Of a stretch of 64,000 bases of DNA, positions 1 through 12,800 are shown one piece after another. The stretch lies in NCBI GenBank assembly GCA_027919835.1, contig JANVFP010000002.1, forward strand, positions 248,001 through 312,000, in the 5' to 3' direction. The notes below the pieces were generated by a model that was not told where the DNA came from, did no database searches, and worked only from the letters and a program-made list of their open reading frames with translations. How positions within the stretch are numbered: position 1 is the first letter of the stretch; the number at the start of each line of letters is the position of its first letter. The stretch is from Lentinula raphanica. Lineage: Eukaryota > Basidiomycota > Agaricomycetes > Agaricales > Omphalotaceae. The translations under genes and the position numbers were made by a program.

Positions 1-1144
1 TCTGTCGAAACGTGTAGCCGAGAGCGGTTTGAGCGAGGCTGCAGTGTTTCCGAAGAAGGTTCAGGAGAACGAGGTCTCCACCTCGATGTAATTGATCGAG
101 TTCGTTCGCGAGTGCGGCTGATTGATGATGGCCGTCGTGCTGACTGAGTGCTAGCGGGCCCAGTTGATACTGAAGGCACCACACCAGGGCCATCTTCCGG
201 TATGAAAGGTTTATGTCTTCCACTATGACTATAGATGAAAAAATATGAGTGAATAGACTTTGGAAAAAGGGAATCTGCTCAATCACCTGGTTGATGGAGA
301 TCTCGCTCTCCTTACTGGGCTGGATATGGTAGAGGTATCACCTTCGTCCTCATCGTCATCTGCACCCCTGCTCTCTGCTCCGTGGCGTGTAGAAGATCTC
401 CTTCGCCTATGGAAATACCGATTTATCAAACCACTTTCGGTTTGTGCACGTTCTAAACCTTCTTGGAATCCAATGTCCCAGCCTTCCTCCCACCCTTGAC
501 GTGTAAGCTTCTCTGACTCCAACGACCTGATTCTACTCCTCAGTCGATCAACTTCATTTTCTGCTTTGACACGAGCTTGATCCACCTGACGGACTACATC
601 GTTCGCGCGATTGACTTCCTTTTGAGCTAGATCCAGCTGCACTTGATGCAGCCTCAGGCTCTCTTGGGTAGACCGTAATTCAGACTCCAGAGAAGCTTTG
701 TCCTTGATGAGGGCTGCGAAGCGAACCAAAAGTTCCTCTTTCTGTGTTTCGAGGGCATTATTCCGTGCATAGGCCAAATTTAATCGATCGTTGGCGATAT
801 TGAGAAGTACAGCGGACCGGGATGAATGGCGCGAATGAGAGCTAGAGCGACGAGGTCTACTTTCTTTTTCAGCGTGTTCTCGACCGTTTTCGTGTTTGTG
901 AAGATTAGAGTGTGAGTGGCGCAAACCTGCGCCACGATTTTTCGGCGGTGGGAAAGGGAATTCGGTAACATCAGCCTCATCGTAGATGTTGGGGTGATAT
1001 TTCTCCTGAGAGCCTGACGACGTTGGTGAAGAACCGAGATGTTCATCTTCGACCGCAGGTGGATAATGAACGCTACATAACAGATTCATGAGATAATCCG
1101 AGAGTGAATTGACATCCAACTTACTGCTCTTGAGGAATGGACAT
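1..1144 (-). CDS. Coiled-coil protein of unknown function, 3' end outside window
   Basis: Partial gene entering from the right and running off the left edge. Three exons are visible: 1144-1125, 1072-287 and 228-<1, with introns 1124-1073 (GTAAGT...TAG) and 286-229 (GTGATT...TAG), both keeping frame. The ATG at 1144 gives a start MSIPQEHVHYPP; the longer open frame upstream of 1072 has only a TTG and is intronic. The product has a Ser/Arg/His-rich stretch (residues about 55-105), then about 110 residues of heptad-like charged helix (LESELRSTQESLRLHQ and onward) predicted to be a coiled coil, then a low-complexity acidic and Arg/Ser tail continuing through the last exon. I do not recognise the family; it could be a structural or scaffold protein. 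Gene existence is well supported by splice and frame consistency; function is unknown. Confidence 0.72.
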
Positions 1145-2429
1145 GGGAGATTATGCAGATAGGACAGAGCGAGAAGGGATTGCGACCTTCAGAGCCTCTA
1201 CTTTCGCCAGAACGCCACATACAGAGCCTCCTCGTGAGGGAGAAACGAACTTTATAAGAATCAGATCTGAAAGGAACAAGGACTATGTAGTCCTATCAGT
1301 ACACGTGTTGTGGGCATGTACATCATAGCTAGTGGTATAATTTTCACTTACCACACGAAGAAGGAAGGTTTCATGAAACGAGGAATACGCGAGGGACCAA
1401 TCAATCCGCGCGATAGGATAGTGGATACTACGTGGACACTGGACGAACAAGTCCACGAAGAGGTATTATTACATGGGAGCACTATTTCCCAAAGAGCCAC
1501 GAAGCTTCTTGATCAATGACGCGGGCTGAAAGAATCCAAAGAACTTGATTTTTCATAAGGACATCGATTTTCGAACTGCCGGATATTTTCTAATCAGATG
1601 TAGAACACGGTGGCTATTGGAACTAGCAGTCCACAGCTGGTCCATAACGTTGGGGAAGATGAATGTTTAATGACTTTGACAAGGAAGAAGAGTGATACAT
1701 GTCAAGCACGGTCGACTAAAGCCGATAAACTTACCAATGAAAACCGATGAGTTGTTCGAGACAAAAGAAAAGATGATATGTGCCAAAAGTAAAGTGAAAA
1801 TATTGAATTTCAAGAACGCGGTAAGCGCATTCGGGTCGACCACGTGCTGGTAAACCGAACTGCCAGTGACTCAGACTGACCTTGGGTATTGGCAGCCCTC
1901 TGCCAAAAACTGAGTTCCCACGTTATTGCCAGATGTATGCCGTGCAAGTGACACCGCCACTTCACCTGCCTAACAGAGCCATCCTCTTCTCCTTGAGTAC
2001 TAAAACTTGAACACATGAATATTTCCCCATGGTCAATAGAGCAAAAATGCTCACTGAGATGATTCATTTGTTTTGGCTGAGTCAATGGAGCCAAAAGAGT
2101 TTGCATTTAGAGAAACACCATTGCCTATGTATGCATAGTTAATGAAATACATGTAAACTTCACATACTGAGGTCAGCCGTTACACTCGAGAATATTATTG
2201 AAATCATATCCGAGAAGTTTCGGAGGTGTAGAGGACACAGAGCCTCCAATGTGAAATAACTCCACGGACTGTCCTTACACTGTACGTAACACGCGTTTTT
2301 CACATTTTGTGCACAACAGTCGCGCCCTCGACGCGTCATTTGATGCATTTTTCACGTTCAAAACACATCCAATCATCCTCATTTCATCTTTCACAGTTCA
2401 AAGGAGTATCTGACCGTGGCAGAACTAAC
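1145..2429. other. Intergenic, no recognisable gene
   Basis: Upstream side of the gene starting at 1144. Only short open frames without family resemblance are present on either strand, and I see no repeats with target duplications. Confidence 0.5.
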
Positions 2430-2810
2430 AAACCAGCAAAAATAGCAATAAAAATGGTATCAAAGGTTCTGTTCCAGCTACTGAAAGCTCATAGGGTAAG
2501 CGAGAGGATAAAATCAACCTTCTTAAATCTGCCATTGAATACAACACATCTGAACAATCAGTAACAGACCTAGGAGATATTCCGGAAGAAGGAGAGCATA
2601 TTGAGGACATTTCAGATATCACTGCTGAAGATCTCGAGGTTTTTCACAAAAATAGGTATGATTTCAAAGAGGAACATGATAGACAATGATATGATCTACA
2701 CTCTGACAAGATATCGGAGCTCTATAGTCAGTTGAACTTGCATAGAACGATCAGAATACCCAAGGAACTTGGGCGGAGACTCGAAATCAGTATTTGCTTG
2801 CTAGATTGAT
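2430..2810 (+). pseudogene. Possible decayed coding remnant
   Basis: One forward frame reads as protein-like sequence (charged, with DITAEDLEVFHKNRYDFKEE about midway) for roughly 110 codons but is broken by a TAG near 2500 and a TGA near 2687, and no start or splice sites rescue it. It lies between the coiled-coil gene and the MAPKK. It may be the remains of a gene or transposon; I recognise no family and the call rests on composition only. Confidence 0.25.
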
Positions 2811-2913
2811 TAAGCGCTGGATTTGTCAGCGCACGATTGCATTCGCTGCGGTTGCCGATACCCACTGACCTTGTTCAGTGTTCTGCTCTACCTCCAATTT
2901 GATCAACGCAACG

Positions 2914-4478
2914 ATGGCAGCACCAATCCGAAAGAAGAGAAACTTCAAGGCATTGCAACTACCTACTGCTCAGCCCACGCTGCCTTCAGAGCCTGAGCCA
3001 ATTCCAACCAGACTGGCTCCGGTAGCCAGCGGTAAAAAACGACCACCGCCGATGACACTGAAAGCACCCAAACTTCCCCCCAGTTCCACAACTGTAGAAG
3101 ATGGCAATCTCCTTACGGTTCAGTCTAGTTCGACTTCTGCTCCCAATACGGCTATCTCTCCATCTGCAAAGCGAAACACGTATCATACAGCGCTCTCCAA
3201 CACCTTAGCCAGCCTTGATTTGAACGCAGAGGTCAAATACGATCTGAGGAGTGAAGATCTCAAAGATCTTCAGGAGCTTGGACAAGGCAATGGCGGTAGT
3301 GTGAAGAAGGTTGAACATACACCCACGGGTACAATTATGGCCAAAAAGGCTCGTATTCTCAATGGAATGCTCAAACATCTTGTGTTAACGCCGTTGTACT
3401 TTACCTAGATCGTTCTTATTGATGCTAAACCATCTGTGAGGAAACAAATCCTCCGTGAACTACATATCATGCATGAATGTAAATCACGATATATCGTGTC
3501 CTTCTATGGTGCCTACCTTGCGGATCCAAACATCTGTATTTGCATGGAGTTTATGGACAAAACTTCACTGGATGGAATCTACAAGAAAATAGGGCCAATC
3601 GACATCGAAATAGTAGGCCAAGTCGCGCTTGCTGTACTCGAAGGTTTAACGTATCTCTATGATGTCCATCGCATCATTCATCGCGGTGAGTAACGTTTAG
3701 CTCATTTCACAACTTCTCTCTCAATCTTCACTTTCCATAGACATTAAACCGTCAAATATGCTTTGCAATTCAAAGGGAGAGATTAAGATATGTGATTTTG
3801 GAGTATCTGGCGAGCTCATCAACTCGATCGCCGACACTTTTGTGGGCACTTCAACATATATGAGTGTACGAACTTCCTATCCCTCTGAGGAATATACCAT
3901 CTACTAACAAATATCCAGCCGGAACGAATACAAGGTGCCCAATACACTGTCAAATCCGATGTATGGTCATTAGGCATCTCCCTCATCGAATTAGCCCTCG
4001 GACGTTTTCCCTTCGCCGACTCGGAGTCAGATGATTCTGACTTATCAGACTTTGAAGGAACTCTTTCACCTGCCCGGCCAGGTTCAATGGGATCTATAGC
4101 TGCCCTCTCACTCCCTCCCCGCCAAAAGCGCCCAAAAAGTGCCACCGCCAAAAAAGACAAACGGAAAAGCAAGGGTGTTAGCTTACAGGGGGGTGGGATG
4201 ACGATGAGCATCTTGGAGTTACTCCAACATATCGTGAACGAACCTGCCCCAAAGCTTACTCCCGAAGGACGATTTCCCAAGGAAGCTGAATTCTTCGTCG
4301 ATAGCTGCTTGCTGAAAGATCCTGACGCACGAAAAACTCCAAAGGAATTATTGGTGAGTATGTCTCTATATCACTAAAGTAATTGCTACATCGGTGTAAC
4401 CTGCAGGACTACTCTTGGATCGAGCAGGCTAAAACATCGACAGTTGATGTTCAAGCATGGGCAAATTCCTTCGACTAA
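2914..4478 (+). CDS. STE7: MAP kinase kinase, Ste7/Fuz7/Byr1 type
   Basis: Dual-specificity kinase expected to phosphorylate the TEY-type MAPK of the pheromone/filamentation cascade in the cytoplasm. Five exons (2914-3348, 3409-3685, 3741-3865, 3919-4353, 4407-4478) give 447 residues. The start [14 protein letters not shown] is preferred over an in-frame ATG 12 codons upstream because this N-terminus is typical of the family. Visible motifs: glycine loop [11 protein letters not shown] (about residue 125), catalytic loop HRDIKPSN, DFG, activation loop SIADTFVGT carrying the two phospho-acceptor positions, and SPE in place of APE. A basic, Ser-rich insert of about 60 residues sits in the C-lobe, as in other Ste7 proteins. 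The first intron (3349-3408) begins with GC, not GT. Family assignment is firm; the exact pathway is inferred from the activation loop and overall sequence. Confidence 0.93.
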
Positions 4479-4819
4479 ACTCACCTGGTAGTAGCTTAGA
4501 CGCCCACCGAAATATTTGACGGATCGGTTCAGATTGCTATGTCCTCGTCCCACTGCGGAAGATACACCCTCTTAAACCTCTTAAGTGTTTTAAATTAGCT
4601 ACACCTTGTATGATAGATCCAAAGGGACTGGAATACCCATTGCCATTTTCCATCAGTACTTAGTTTATGTAAGTTATGTGCAATTTTCACGCGTCGTAAA
4701 GCACGTGGTCTTGAATTCAAACGCGTTCCCGTCACGGTCTTCACGCCTTCCTTTGTTCCCTCCCTCTATGTACTGAGTCCTCTTTGATTAATTACTCCGT
4801 TACGCGTCGAGCTCGAGAC

Positions 4820-7800
4820 ATGTCCCGACAAACAAACACGAGGATATCGGAGCCCACTGAGGATCTGGATGTTAGCCTGCTGGAATCTGACCAGAGTTTA
4901 GAAACTAGGATAAATGATTGTCATCGGTGCGTGGTGTGACAAGGTTGATTCATCATCTCCTGACTTGGGAATCTAGAATAATGAGGACCAGTATGCAATG
5001 ACCCCGCTTGATTCGTTATGCGGCTGAAATTAACTGTGGGCTAGCATTTGGCTATTCAGATTACAAGGGAAAACAGAAGGAGATTATTGAAAGTGCGGTC
5101 TCTGGTGGGTCGCGGGCAATAATTTAGCTACACCCAGAATCTCAAGTCTTCAAGGTCGGGATGTCTTCGTGTTAGCTCCAACTGGAATGGGAAAAGCACG
5201 TCTTGACTACCATTGGATGAACAGCACTCTGACAACATTCTGACAGAGCCTGTGTTTTCAAGTTCCAGCAGTCGCGGCCCAAGTACGATTTGCTTCGAGA
5301 CGTCAACAAGGAATTTCCATTGACGACGCTTCCAGAGCGGCATGACTTTGGTCATTTCTCCGCTTTTAGGTACTAGTTGTCGATGTCAGTGCCACCTGAA
5401 TGCTAACAAAGTATATATGGCTCAGCACTTATGGAAAATCGTGCGTACACAGAACTTTTAACCTACAGCTTCAGATGTTTATTTGAATCTGTTCTTAGAG
5501 ACCGATGGGTTGCGCCGCAAAGGTGTCACCGTAGCTTCGCTATCATCAGAAACACCTGCAAATGAGAAAACAGAGGTCACTCAATTTTACTGTCGATTTA
5601 TAGAGCCTCATTGGACGATTCTGTTAGATACATCAAGCCTTATCGACCGGAGACCCGCATTTCCGCCTCTTATACAGTAGGCCCTACTTACTTTCTGATG
5701 TCGAGACTTTCCGTAATGTAGTCCAGTCACACCTGAAAGGCTGGCTGTAGTGGAGTTCATGAAGCTCCTTCAAAAGGTCTACCATGCGAAAAAGGTCAAC
5801 AGATTAGTCGTTGACGAGGTTCGTTCAGGAATCTTCCTTAGAAAGTCCATTGTCTGATCGATTGCATAGGCACATTGCATATCAGTGCGTCAAGCTGATA
5901 TTCTAAGATAACTCATGCGTTTACCTTGGTACCTAGGAATGGGGACACGACTTCAGAGCTGATTATCGTCGAATAGGCAACTTTCGGGACAAATTTCCAG
6001 GTGTACCAATGATGGCTCTGACGGCAACAGCCACCTCAAGGTTTATGCCGACAGTCATGCATCAACTGCCACTGACCTTGATCTTCCTGAAGCGTCGTGA
6101 ACGATATAATCTGCTCCTTGCGGATGAGAGATCCCCACCTCTTCATTCATCCGTTCAACCGAACCAATCTTTTTTATGAGGTTTGTTTTGTTGAAATTTT
6201 TTCACAAAGGTGTTGACGCGGTATAGGTTCGTTATGCTTCCACCGATGAATTGTCCAAGATGGCGGAAATATGCGACTACATATGCGGCCTTCATAGGAA
6301 GAGAGGCAAGGTCTCTTGCGGGATAATCTATTGTAGAGCGAAGAATACCTGCAATTCATTGTCTAGCTATCTCAGGTCGAAGGGATTGGCCGCTCGATCA
6401 TATCATCGAGGTTTAGCGTAAGTTCTACTTTTGCTGTGAATTTCACAGCTCTTCATACCATGCAAGTACTGGTACCCTGGCAAAGACGTTCAAAGACTGG
6501 TCCATTTCAGGAGGTTCTGATAATGGCGGTATAGACGTGGCAAGTGCTGTCACTGCAGCAATCTTCATGACCTATGACTTCTGACAAACTGTTGAACAAC
6601 ATAGGTGGTCGCTACGATTGCATTTGGTCTGGGGATAGACAACGGCAACGTGCGATACATTATTCATTATGATATTCCAAAGAGTTTTGAAGGTGAATCA
6701 TCACTTTTGACATGGTTGCAGCGGCTCATTCTCTATAGGTTATTATCAAGAGACTGGTATGTGATTTACTACACTTGCGACGTGAACAGTGGCTCACTTC
6801 TTGACATTTCAGGTCGAGCTGGTAGAAATGGTGCTGTAAGACCATCTACCTTTATGCAAATTGAGGATTGTTCCGACTCATGATCATATGTGTACAGCCA
6901 TCGAAATGCATCCTCTACTATTGTAAAAGATGCTCTGTTGTTCCATGCCATAACTTTCCGAACTAATACAACCCTGGTAGCTCGCGAAGATCTTCGTTAC
7001 GTTCAACGTTGGGTCACTGACGAGATCAGAAACCGAGTACAAAAGGCTCAGGATTTTCAATATCCCGATCCAAGCCAGAGGTCATTAACCAGTCTAGAAA
7101 AGGTGAGTAGTCGTACAAACTATTTATACGTAGTCTTGCTGACAATCCTACAGTTAGCTCTCTATGCAGAAAATACAGACGTCTGTCGCCACATTGTCAG
7201 ATTGCATATTCACATGCACGCAAGCTCAGTGGCTGATTTGATTTTTTGCCAGTCTATATGTCGCTATTTCGGTGAAGAAATCGACGAGAAGGATGTCTTA
7301 GAATATTGCGACATGATGTGCGATGTATGTTCTTGATACTAGGCGCCGGCAAATCGTTCAACTGTATAACGTTCGGTTTTCAGGTGTGCAAATATCCTGA
7401 AAAAACAAGGCGGCGAAAGGAAATGTTGGGGGAAGCACCCGTAGAGTTCCGGTCTGTGCCCAGCCGCGCTGCTCATTCAACAGCGATGAATGGCCGCAAA
7501 CGTCTCACTGATTCAAGCACCTCTAATGATTCTCCGCTCCCTTCGTCAACGACAGCCAAAAAGCTGAAGATAACGGGGTATAGTAAACCGCTAGGTCAGC
7601 TGCTCACATTGACATGCAGAAACTTACTATCTCAATGAGGTTTTCTAGTCACGAAGCCTCACCATTCTGCTGCTAGTTTATTGAAGCCTTTCAAGGCTCC
7701 TCTCATGAAAAGTCGGCGGTCTATCACACAGATTGCCCCACCACCGGAGAGAAATTCAACAGCACCTGGACCAGAACTTACAGATGAAGGAGGGCTCGAT

Positions 7801-8357
7801 GAATCTGAGCTAACAACGTTACAAGACGTTGCTGTTTCGACAGTATCCGGGTTCATGTTACCAGAGATCGATATTGAGTTAGAGGAACCAGGTTCTGGGA
7901 AAATCCCTGTGAGTTTCCTCTGCTCTCACAAATGAGATTCCTGGACTTGACTTGGTCCTATAGTATGTCATGCGTCGCGATGGCATGGACTCGATAAGAC
8001 AGACCTTACACGGGGTGTTCATGAGACATGAAGAACTCTGGGACCGAGTGAAGAAACCTCTCCACGTCTCCACACGGTCTGTCACATCGTAACTTGCTTC
8101 TCCTCGTTCTGCTAACTTGGACTTCCCATGTCAGTACAAATCTCATAGCATTGACTGCCATAGAGATTGAATTTGAGTCCATTCTCTGTTTCTCGAGCAC
8201 GTCAGAAGGATATCAAGAGCGGCTCAGAAGTAAATTAGATGCACTGGGGTTGCTGAGGAGTGAAGAAGCTTGGATGGAGTGCACCGTAGGGCAAGAGGGT
8301 TATGAAGATGCTCACGAAGCGATCAAGATTCTCATCCGCCTTGCACATCCTACGTAG
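4820..8357 (+). CDS. RecQ-family ATP-dependent DNA helicase
   Basis: 3'-5' DNA helicase of the RecQ family, acting in the nucleus on recombination and replication intermediates. My model has 26 exons totalling 2193 nt (730 residues) and all 25 joins keep frame. Motifs in order: Walker A APTGMGKS (about residue 74), VISPLLALMEN, DEAH followed by [14 protein letters not shown] (about 174), [38 protein letters not shown], and a RecQ zinc-binding stretch with [12 protein letters not shown] and CDMMCDVC. There is a C-terminal extension of about 260 residues but no obvious HRDC domain, so it is closer to short RecQ/RecQL1-type proteins than to Sgs1. Exons as small as 14, 15 and 18 nt occur. Two introns (5196-5246 and 6540-6604) start with GC. 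It lies 341 bp downstream of the MAPKK. Confidence 0.93.
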
Positions 8358-8400
8358 TTCGATGATTGGCAATTACCGACTGTTTGAAAATAAAAAGTAA

Positions 8401-8489
8401 TGGGCCTGACCGGGAATTGAACCCGGGACCTCGTCGAAAGCTACATTCACTGCCCTAACAACGAATCATACTCCTAGACCATCAGGCCC
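8401..8489 (-). tRNA. tRNA-Pro (anticodon AGG) with a 15-nt intron
   Basis: Read on the minus strand, the 7-bp acceptor stem GGGCCTG/CAGGCCC closes with discriminator A at 8401. The D-arm carries the internal A-box-like TGGTCTAGGAGT and the T-arm has GGTTCAATTCC (B box). The anticodon stem CGTTG/CGACG encloses a loop in which TTAGGG is followed by a 15-nt intron (8452-8438) and the final T, giving anticodon AGG (8456-8454) and the intron at the canonical position one nucleotide 3' of the anticodon. It lies 43 bp beyond the RecQ stop codon, on the opposite strand. Confidence 0.9.
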
Positions 8490-8821
8490 CCTAGTTATGT
8501 ATAGTCTTCCTGTAGGGCCTGAATGTGAACGTTAAATGCAGCGTCCTCCGATCGCGTACATACGAGGCGTCCGAGACGGAAAACGGAACAGTGAGATACA
8601 GCTGATTCCGAGAGTCGATGTAAGACTGAGTCGGGGACGAGTCGATACGAGTTCTTAGAACTTCTTACGTATGCGCTGATCGTGAAGACCGACAAACTTG
8701 AAAGTACTCTATACAGACGTGCATCAGGGCTTTGACTGGAACGAACTTGTCGTATGTAGAGAAAAGGAGAGAAAAACCTGCGACGGGAACGACCGTTGAA
8801 GGAGGCGTCAGAACAGGTTTA
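8490..8821. other. Spacer between tRNA and transposon stack
   Basis: No gene or repeat recognised here apart from the TA (8820-8821) that appears to be the target duplication of the outer element. Confidence 0.4.
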
Positions 8822-8864
8822 CAGCGCCTACCATAAATCATGTCAAGCACCAGACTCCTTCCCA

Positions 8865-9118
8865 TTCGCTATCGCAGCTGAAAAAATTATAATCCCAGTT
8901 ACTTACCATAAATAGCTTATCTCATATCTAATCATATCATGTGACTATACCATGTCATCATATCTTATCTACGTTGAATTTGCTTAGCTATAGCAGCTAA
9001 AAAATTCAACGTAGATAAGATATGATCACATGGTATAGTCACATGATATGATTAGATATGAGATAAGCTATTTATGGTAAGTAACTGGGATTATAATTTT
9101 TTCAGCTGCGATAGCGAA
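8865..9118. repeat. Near-perfect palindrome (two 117-nt arms, about 20-nt loop)
   Basis: Arms 8865-8981 and 9002-9118 are inverted copies differing at about one position; the loop itself contains TTAGCT...AGCTAA. The left arm is continuous with the MULE-like terminus at 8851, whereas the right arm stops about 14 nt short of the expected terminus. This suggests it was once a complete foldback element like the copy at 58876-59390 and lost its right tip. Transcribed, it would form a long hairpin. Confidence 0.9.
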
Positions 9119-9401
9119 CTAGAAAAGCGCAGACTGCGTCTGCAAAACCCTTGCTTGACTGGAATTGAATCAAACTACAGTGAACATTCACAAAGATGAC
9201 ATAGATTATTGGCAAGGCAACCAAAAAGGCCATGAGGGCAGTGAGTCATGTAGTCTTCGTTGGAAAGACTGATGGTTTGCTGGAGATTGTTTCCGGCGGT
9301 GTCATTCAAGACTTTGGCATTACTAGTAGTACCCTTGACAAAAGGGAGTGAGAATCAGAGACTATTTTGAGATCAGAGAGCCAAGGAACTAACAATGTTT
9401 G

Positions 9402-9785
9402 TGTCAGATTCGGTACGCCGACGCGGTTCATAACGATGCCATGTGACTGTTAGGCGTTCTGAGTGTATGCGCTCCGGAGGGGACAGCACTTGCATTTGCT
9501 TCCGCAAGTACAGCCCGACGAGGGAGTTTCACGAACGGTTTCAGGGTATCGGACTCGAGTCATAAGTATTGTAAAATTTCCTCTATATATACGTACGAAA
9601 ATTATTCGGAGTCCCCTCAGAACTTGTCGTTGTTCTGAGGGTACGTCCATTCACTTATTCTCATCTTAATCATTCCATACTTACAATGTCCTGTAGCTCT
9701 GTGTCTTACTTAGGTTACAGGTAAATGAGAACTTGTCGTTGTTCTGAGGCTCTGTGTCTTACTTAGGTTACAGCGAATCTTAACA
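9402..9785 (+). repeat. 5' LTR of the Copia element
   Basis: 384 bp, TG...CA ends. It contains a TATA-like CTCTATATATAC at 9581-9592 that may serve as the core promoter. Within it a block containing AACTTGTCGTTGTTCTGAGG and another containing CTGTGTCTTACTTAGGTTAC each occur twice, so the LTR has an internal tandem duplication in its 3' part. Confidence 0.95.
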
Positions 9786-9850
9786 GATTCGCAGTCAGAA
9801 TCGCAAAAGAGACTGACCTAGACTGACACGCCTATTGCGTTGACCCAAAA

Positions 9851-12800
9851 ATGTCGAATTCACTTCCAAATCTTATCTCCTTCCCGGAAGAACGTCAGCT
9901 TGCCGGAATTAGCAACTGGGCTGTTTTTCGTGATCATCTCAAAAGTGTAGCTCGGGCAACAGGACTCACTGGTTACTTGGATGGAACGATCGTCGCTCCT
10001 ACAACTCCCACTGCTCCGACTACTACCACCGTGCATACGACTACGTCTGATGGTGCTCCTGGTTCGTTCACAGCAGCTCCTGCGGTACCTACTCCCACTC
10101 CTATAAACTCGCATAGCCCATCCATCGAGGAATGGGAATTACACGACGGTCGTCTTGCGGGTATCATCTATCAAAACATAAAGGATCCTCGCTCGATTGG
10201 AGTCACCGAAGAAATGTCCTCTCACAAGATGTGGACTCGCCTTATCAGCGAGTATGATACGTCCTCCGCCGCTGCTCAATCACTAGCGAAGGAACGAATC
10301 CAACAGTTCCGTTACACTCCTGGAACCCCCTTCGAGGAATACTTCAAACATTTGGAGGCACTCCGTAAAGCCGCGAGCGACGTAGGATGTACCATCGCCG
10401 ATGATGATCTTCGTTCTCGGTTTCTCACCTCTCTCAATGCCGATTACCTTTGGGTTATCCAGAATCATGGATCTCGCACATACTCGGACCTCAAACGAGC
10501 TCTGGTCGAGTATGACATGATGGTTGAATCCGCGCTTCCTTCCTCCGCCAACACGACTGCTCCGAATGCCCTGGCTGTCCCATCCCGATCCAGCTCTGGT
10601 GGTGTCGTTTGCGATAACTGCAAACGGGTTGGTCATACCAAGAAGAATTGTTGGGCTAAAGGAGGTGGAAGCGAGGGGAAAGCCCCTAGATGGTACAACG
10701 CTCCTAAAGGCATGGAACCGTCTCCAAAACCTGTCACGGCTGCCTCGATCCAGGAGGAAGAACGCCAATTCGCTGCCGCTGCCACTGTGTACGACTTCAG
10801 CGACTATGACTTCGGAGGTATGGATAAGCTATCGTGTTGCCCAACTGCTCCTGACGCTCACTCGCATAGACTGGGAGAACAAGAAGCTTTTGCCCTTTTA
10901 AGCGATGAGCAGGGCAACACGAGTAGCATAGCTCCATCCTCTGTAGCTAGTAGTAGTCCGCCGAATTCGATCATAGATGTTCCAACTTTTATCGACAGTG
11001 GTGCTTCTCATTGGTGTATCCGTAATCGTCGTCGGTTCGTGACGTATACTCCTGTTAAGAGTGTTGGGCAGATGGCAGCCGAAGGTTCTTCTGGGTCGTT
11101 TGCCATTGAGGGTCACGGTATTGCAGAGATTACAGTGAAGAATGACGATGGATCTATCCACAAACTCCGCTTCCATGCCTCCCATACTCCAAGTTTTGCG
11201 ATGAATCTCCTCTCCCTACCCAGCATGGACAAAAAGGGTTTGAAAGGCGAGTGGGGCAGTGGACGAATTGATGTGCGCGATCCGAAATCTGGGAAGGTGA
11301 TTGTGAATGGTCGAATCGCTGGGAAACGTGGCGGACATGGTCTATATCAAGTTGAAGTCGTCGACGATTTGGATCGTCTCCAACCTGCGTATGTTTCTTC
11401 GTTGGGAACCCCCGATTCAACTTATGTCCTTGCCTCTTCGGGTCGATCGCGTTCGAAGCCTTGTTCTCTCGAGATGTGGCATAACCGGTTTGGGCATGCC
11501 GATGTAAACACGATCCGTCTAATGGCTAAGCGGAATATGGTGGATGGTTTAGAGGTATCGGACTTCTCGTTGTGTGGGAAGTGTGAAGTGTGCATATATG
11601 CAAAAGCGAAACGACATCCATTTGATGAGGTTGTGATCCCAGCATCAGAACCTCTGGACCGAGTTAGTCTTGACTTGTGGGGTCGTGCTCGTACGAGGAG
11701 TTTAGGGGGAGCCTACTATATGCTATTAGCATGCGATGATGGCACCGGAATTCCATTTTCTTACTTCTCTGCCAACAAGGATGCCGAGTCAATTCTAAAG
11801 CTTGTTCAAGAGTTTGTTGCTATGGCTGAACGTCAAACGGGACGGCGCGTGCGCGTGTTTCGTATAGATCTGGGTCGAGAATTTGACAACAAGCTTTTCG
11901 ATGCATGGTGTGCTGAGAGAGGAATTCTGGTTGAGAAGGTTCCCAAGGCTTCGTCAGCAGCTAATGGACAGGTCGAGCGAGCAAATCTCACCATCATATC
12001 TGGAGTGCGAGCCATGATCGAAGACTCTGATCTTGACCACCGTTTCTGGGCTGAGGCCGGTGCGGCATACAGCTACATACGTGGTATGATCCCTACAAGC
12101 AGACATCCTGGGGTTATTCCATGGGAGAAGTGGTTCGAATCAAGGGGTCTTAAAGTGAATGTGTCCCATCTCCGACGTTGGGGGTGCAAAGTTTGGGTGA
12201 CAGATTTGGATCACATCGAAGGTAAACTGGGTAGGCAGGCATGGGAAGGAAGAATGGTTGGTTACGTTGGGCGTAGAGGGTATCGTATCTGGGATCCCAG
12301 ACGTCGAGGCGTATATCCGGTTCGAGATGTGGAGTTTGAAGAGGGAGTCCCTAGACGTACTCTTCAGGATCCCTCGGTTGTCTCGGCAGGACCTGATCTC
12401 GACGTCGAAACGGATCAAGCGGCTCGCTCCGAGGGTCTCCCCGAATCTTCAGTAAACTCCGAAAATCTAACTCGGGCGACTGGTTCTGAGCCCACATCCT
12501 TGGATCCGACTACGACTCAACCCCAATCCATGCCCAATCCAGATCCTCCATCTGTTCCACCTAATCCACCTAATCCTGGGCCTTCTTCTCTTCGTCGTTC
12601 TACTCGTCTTCGTAACCCCTCGGCTCGTCTTCTTCAGTCCATGGAACACGAGCAAGATGTTCAACGTGCACAAGCAGAGGCTGAGGAATGGGCCAACATT
12701 GTCGTCCTTGCCAGCACCATCAAAGGGGGAGGGGATATAGCTATTCCAAAATCTTATGCCGATGCAATGAGGGCCCCGAACGATTGGCATCCTCCCATGC

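Noticed and set aside
283..1119. Start of the coiled-coil gene at 1119
   Set aside because: That frame begins with TTG and its first stretch contains a GTAAGT...TATGTAG intron; splicing to the ATG at 1144 gives a better model.
9450..9669. Pairs of short frames on both strands repeated exactly at 14379-14598
   Set aside because: They are duplicates because they lie in the two identical LTRs; not genes.
10283..10768. 161-codon antisense frame inside Copia gag
   Set aside because: Shadow of the gag-pol frame; no independent motif or start context.
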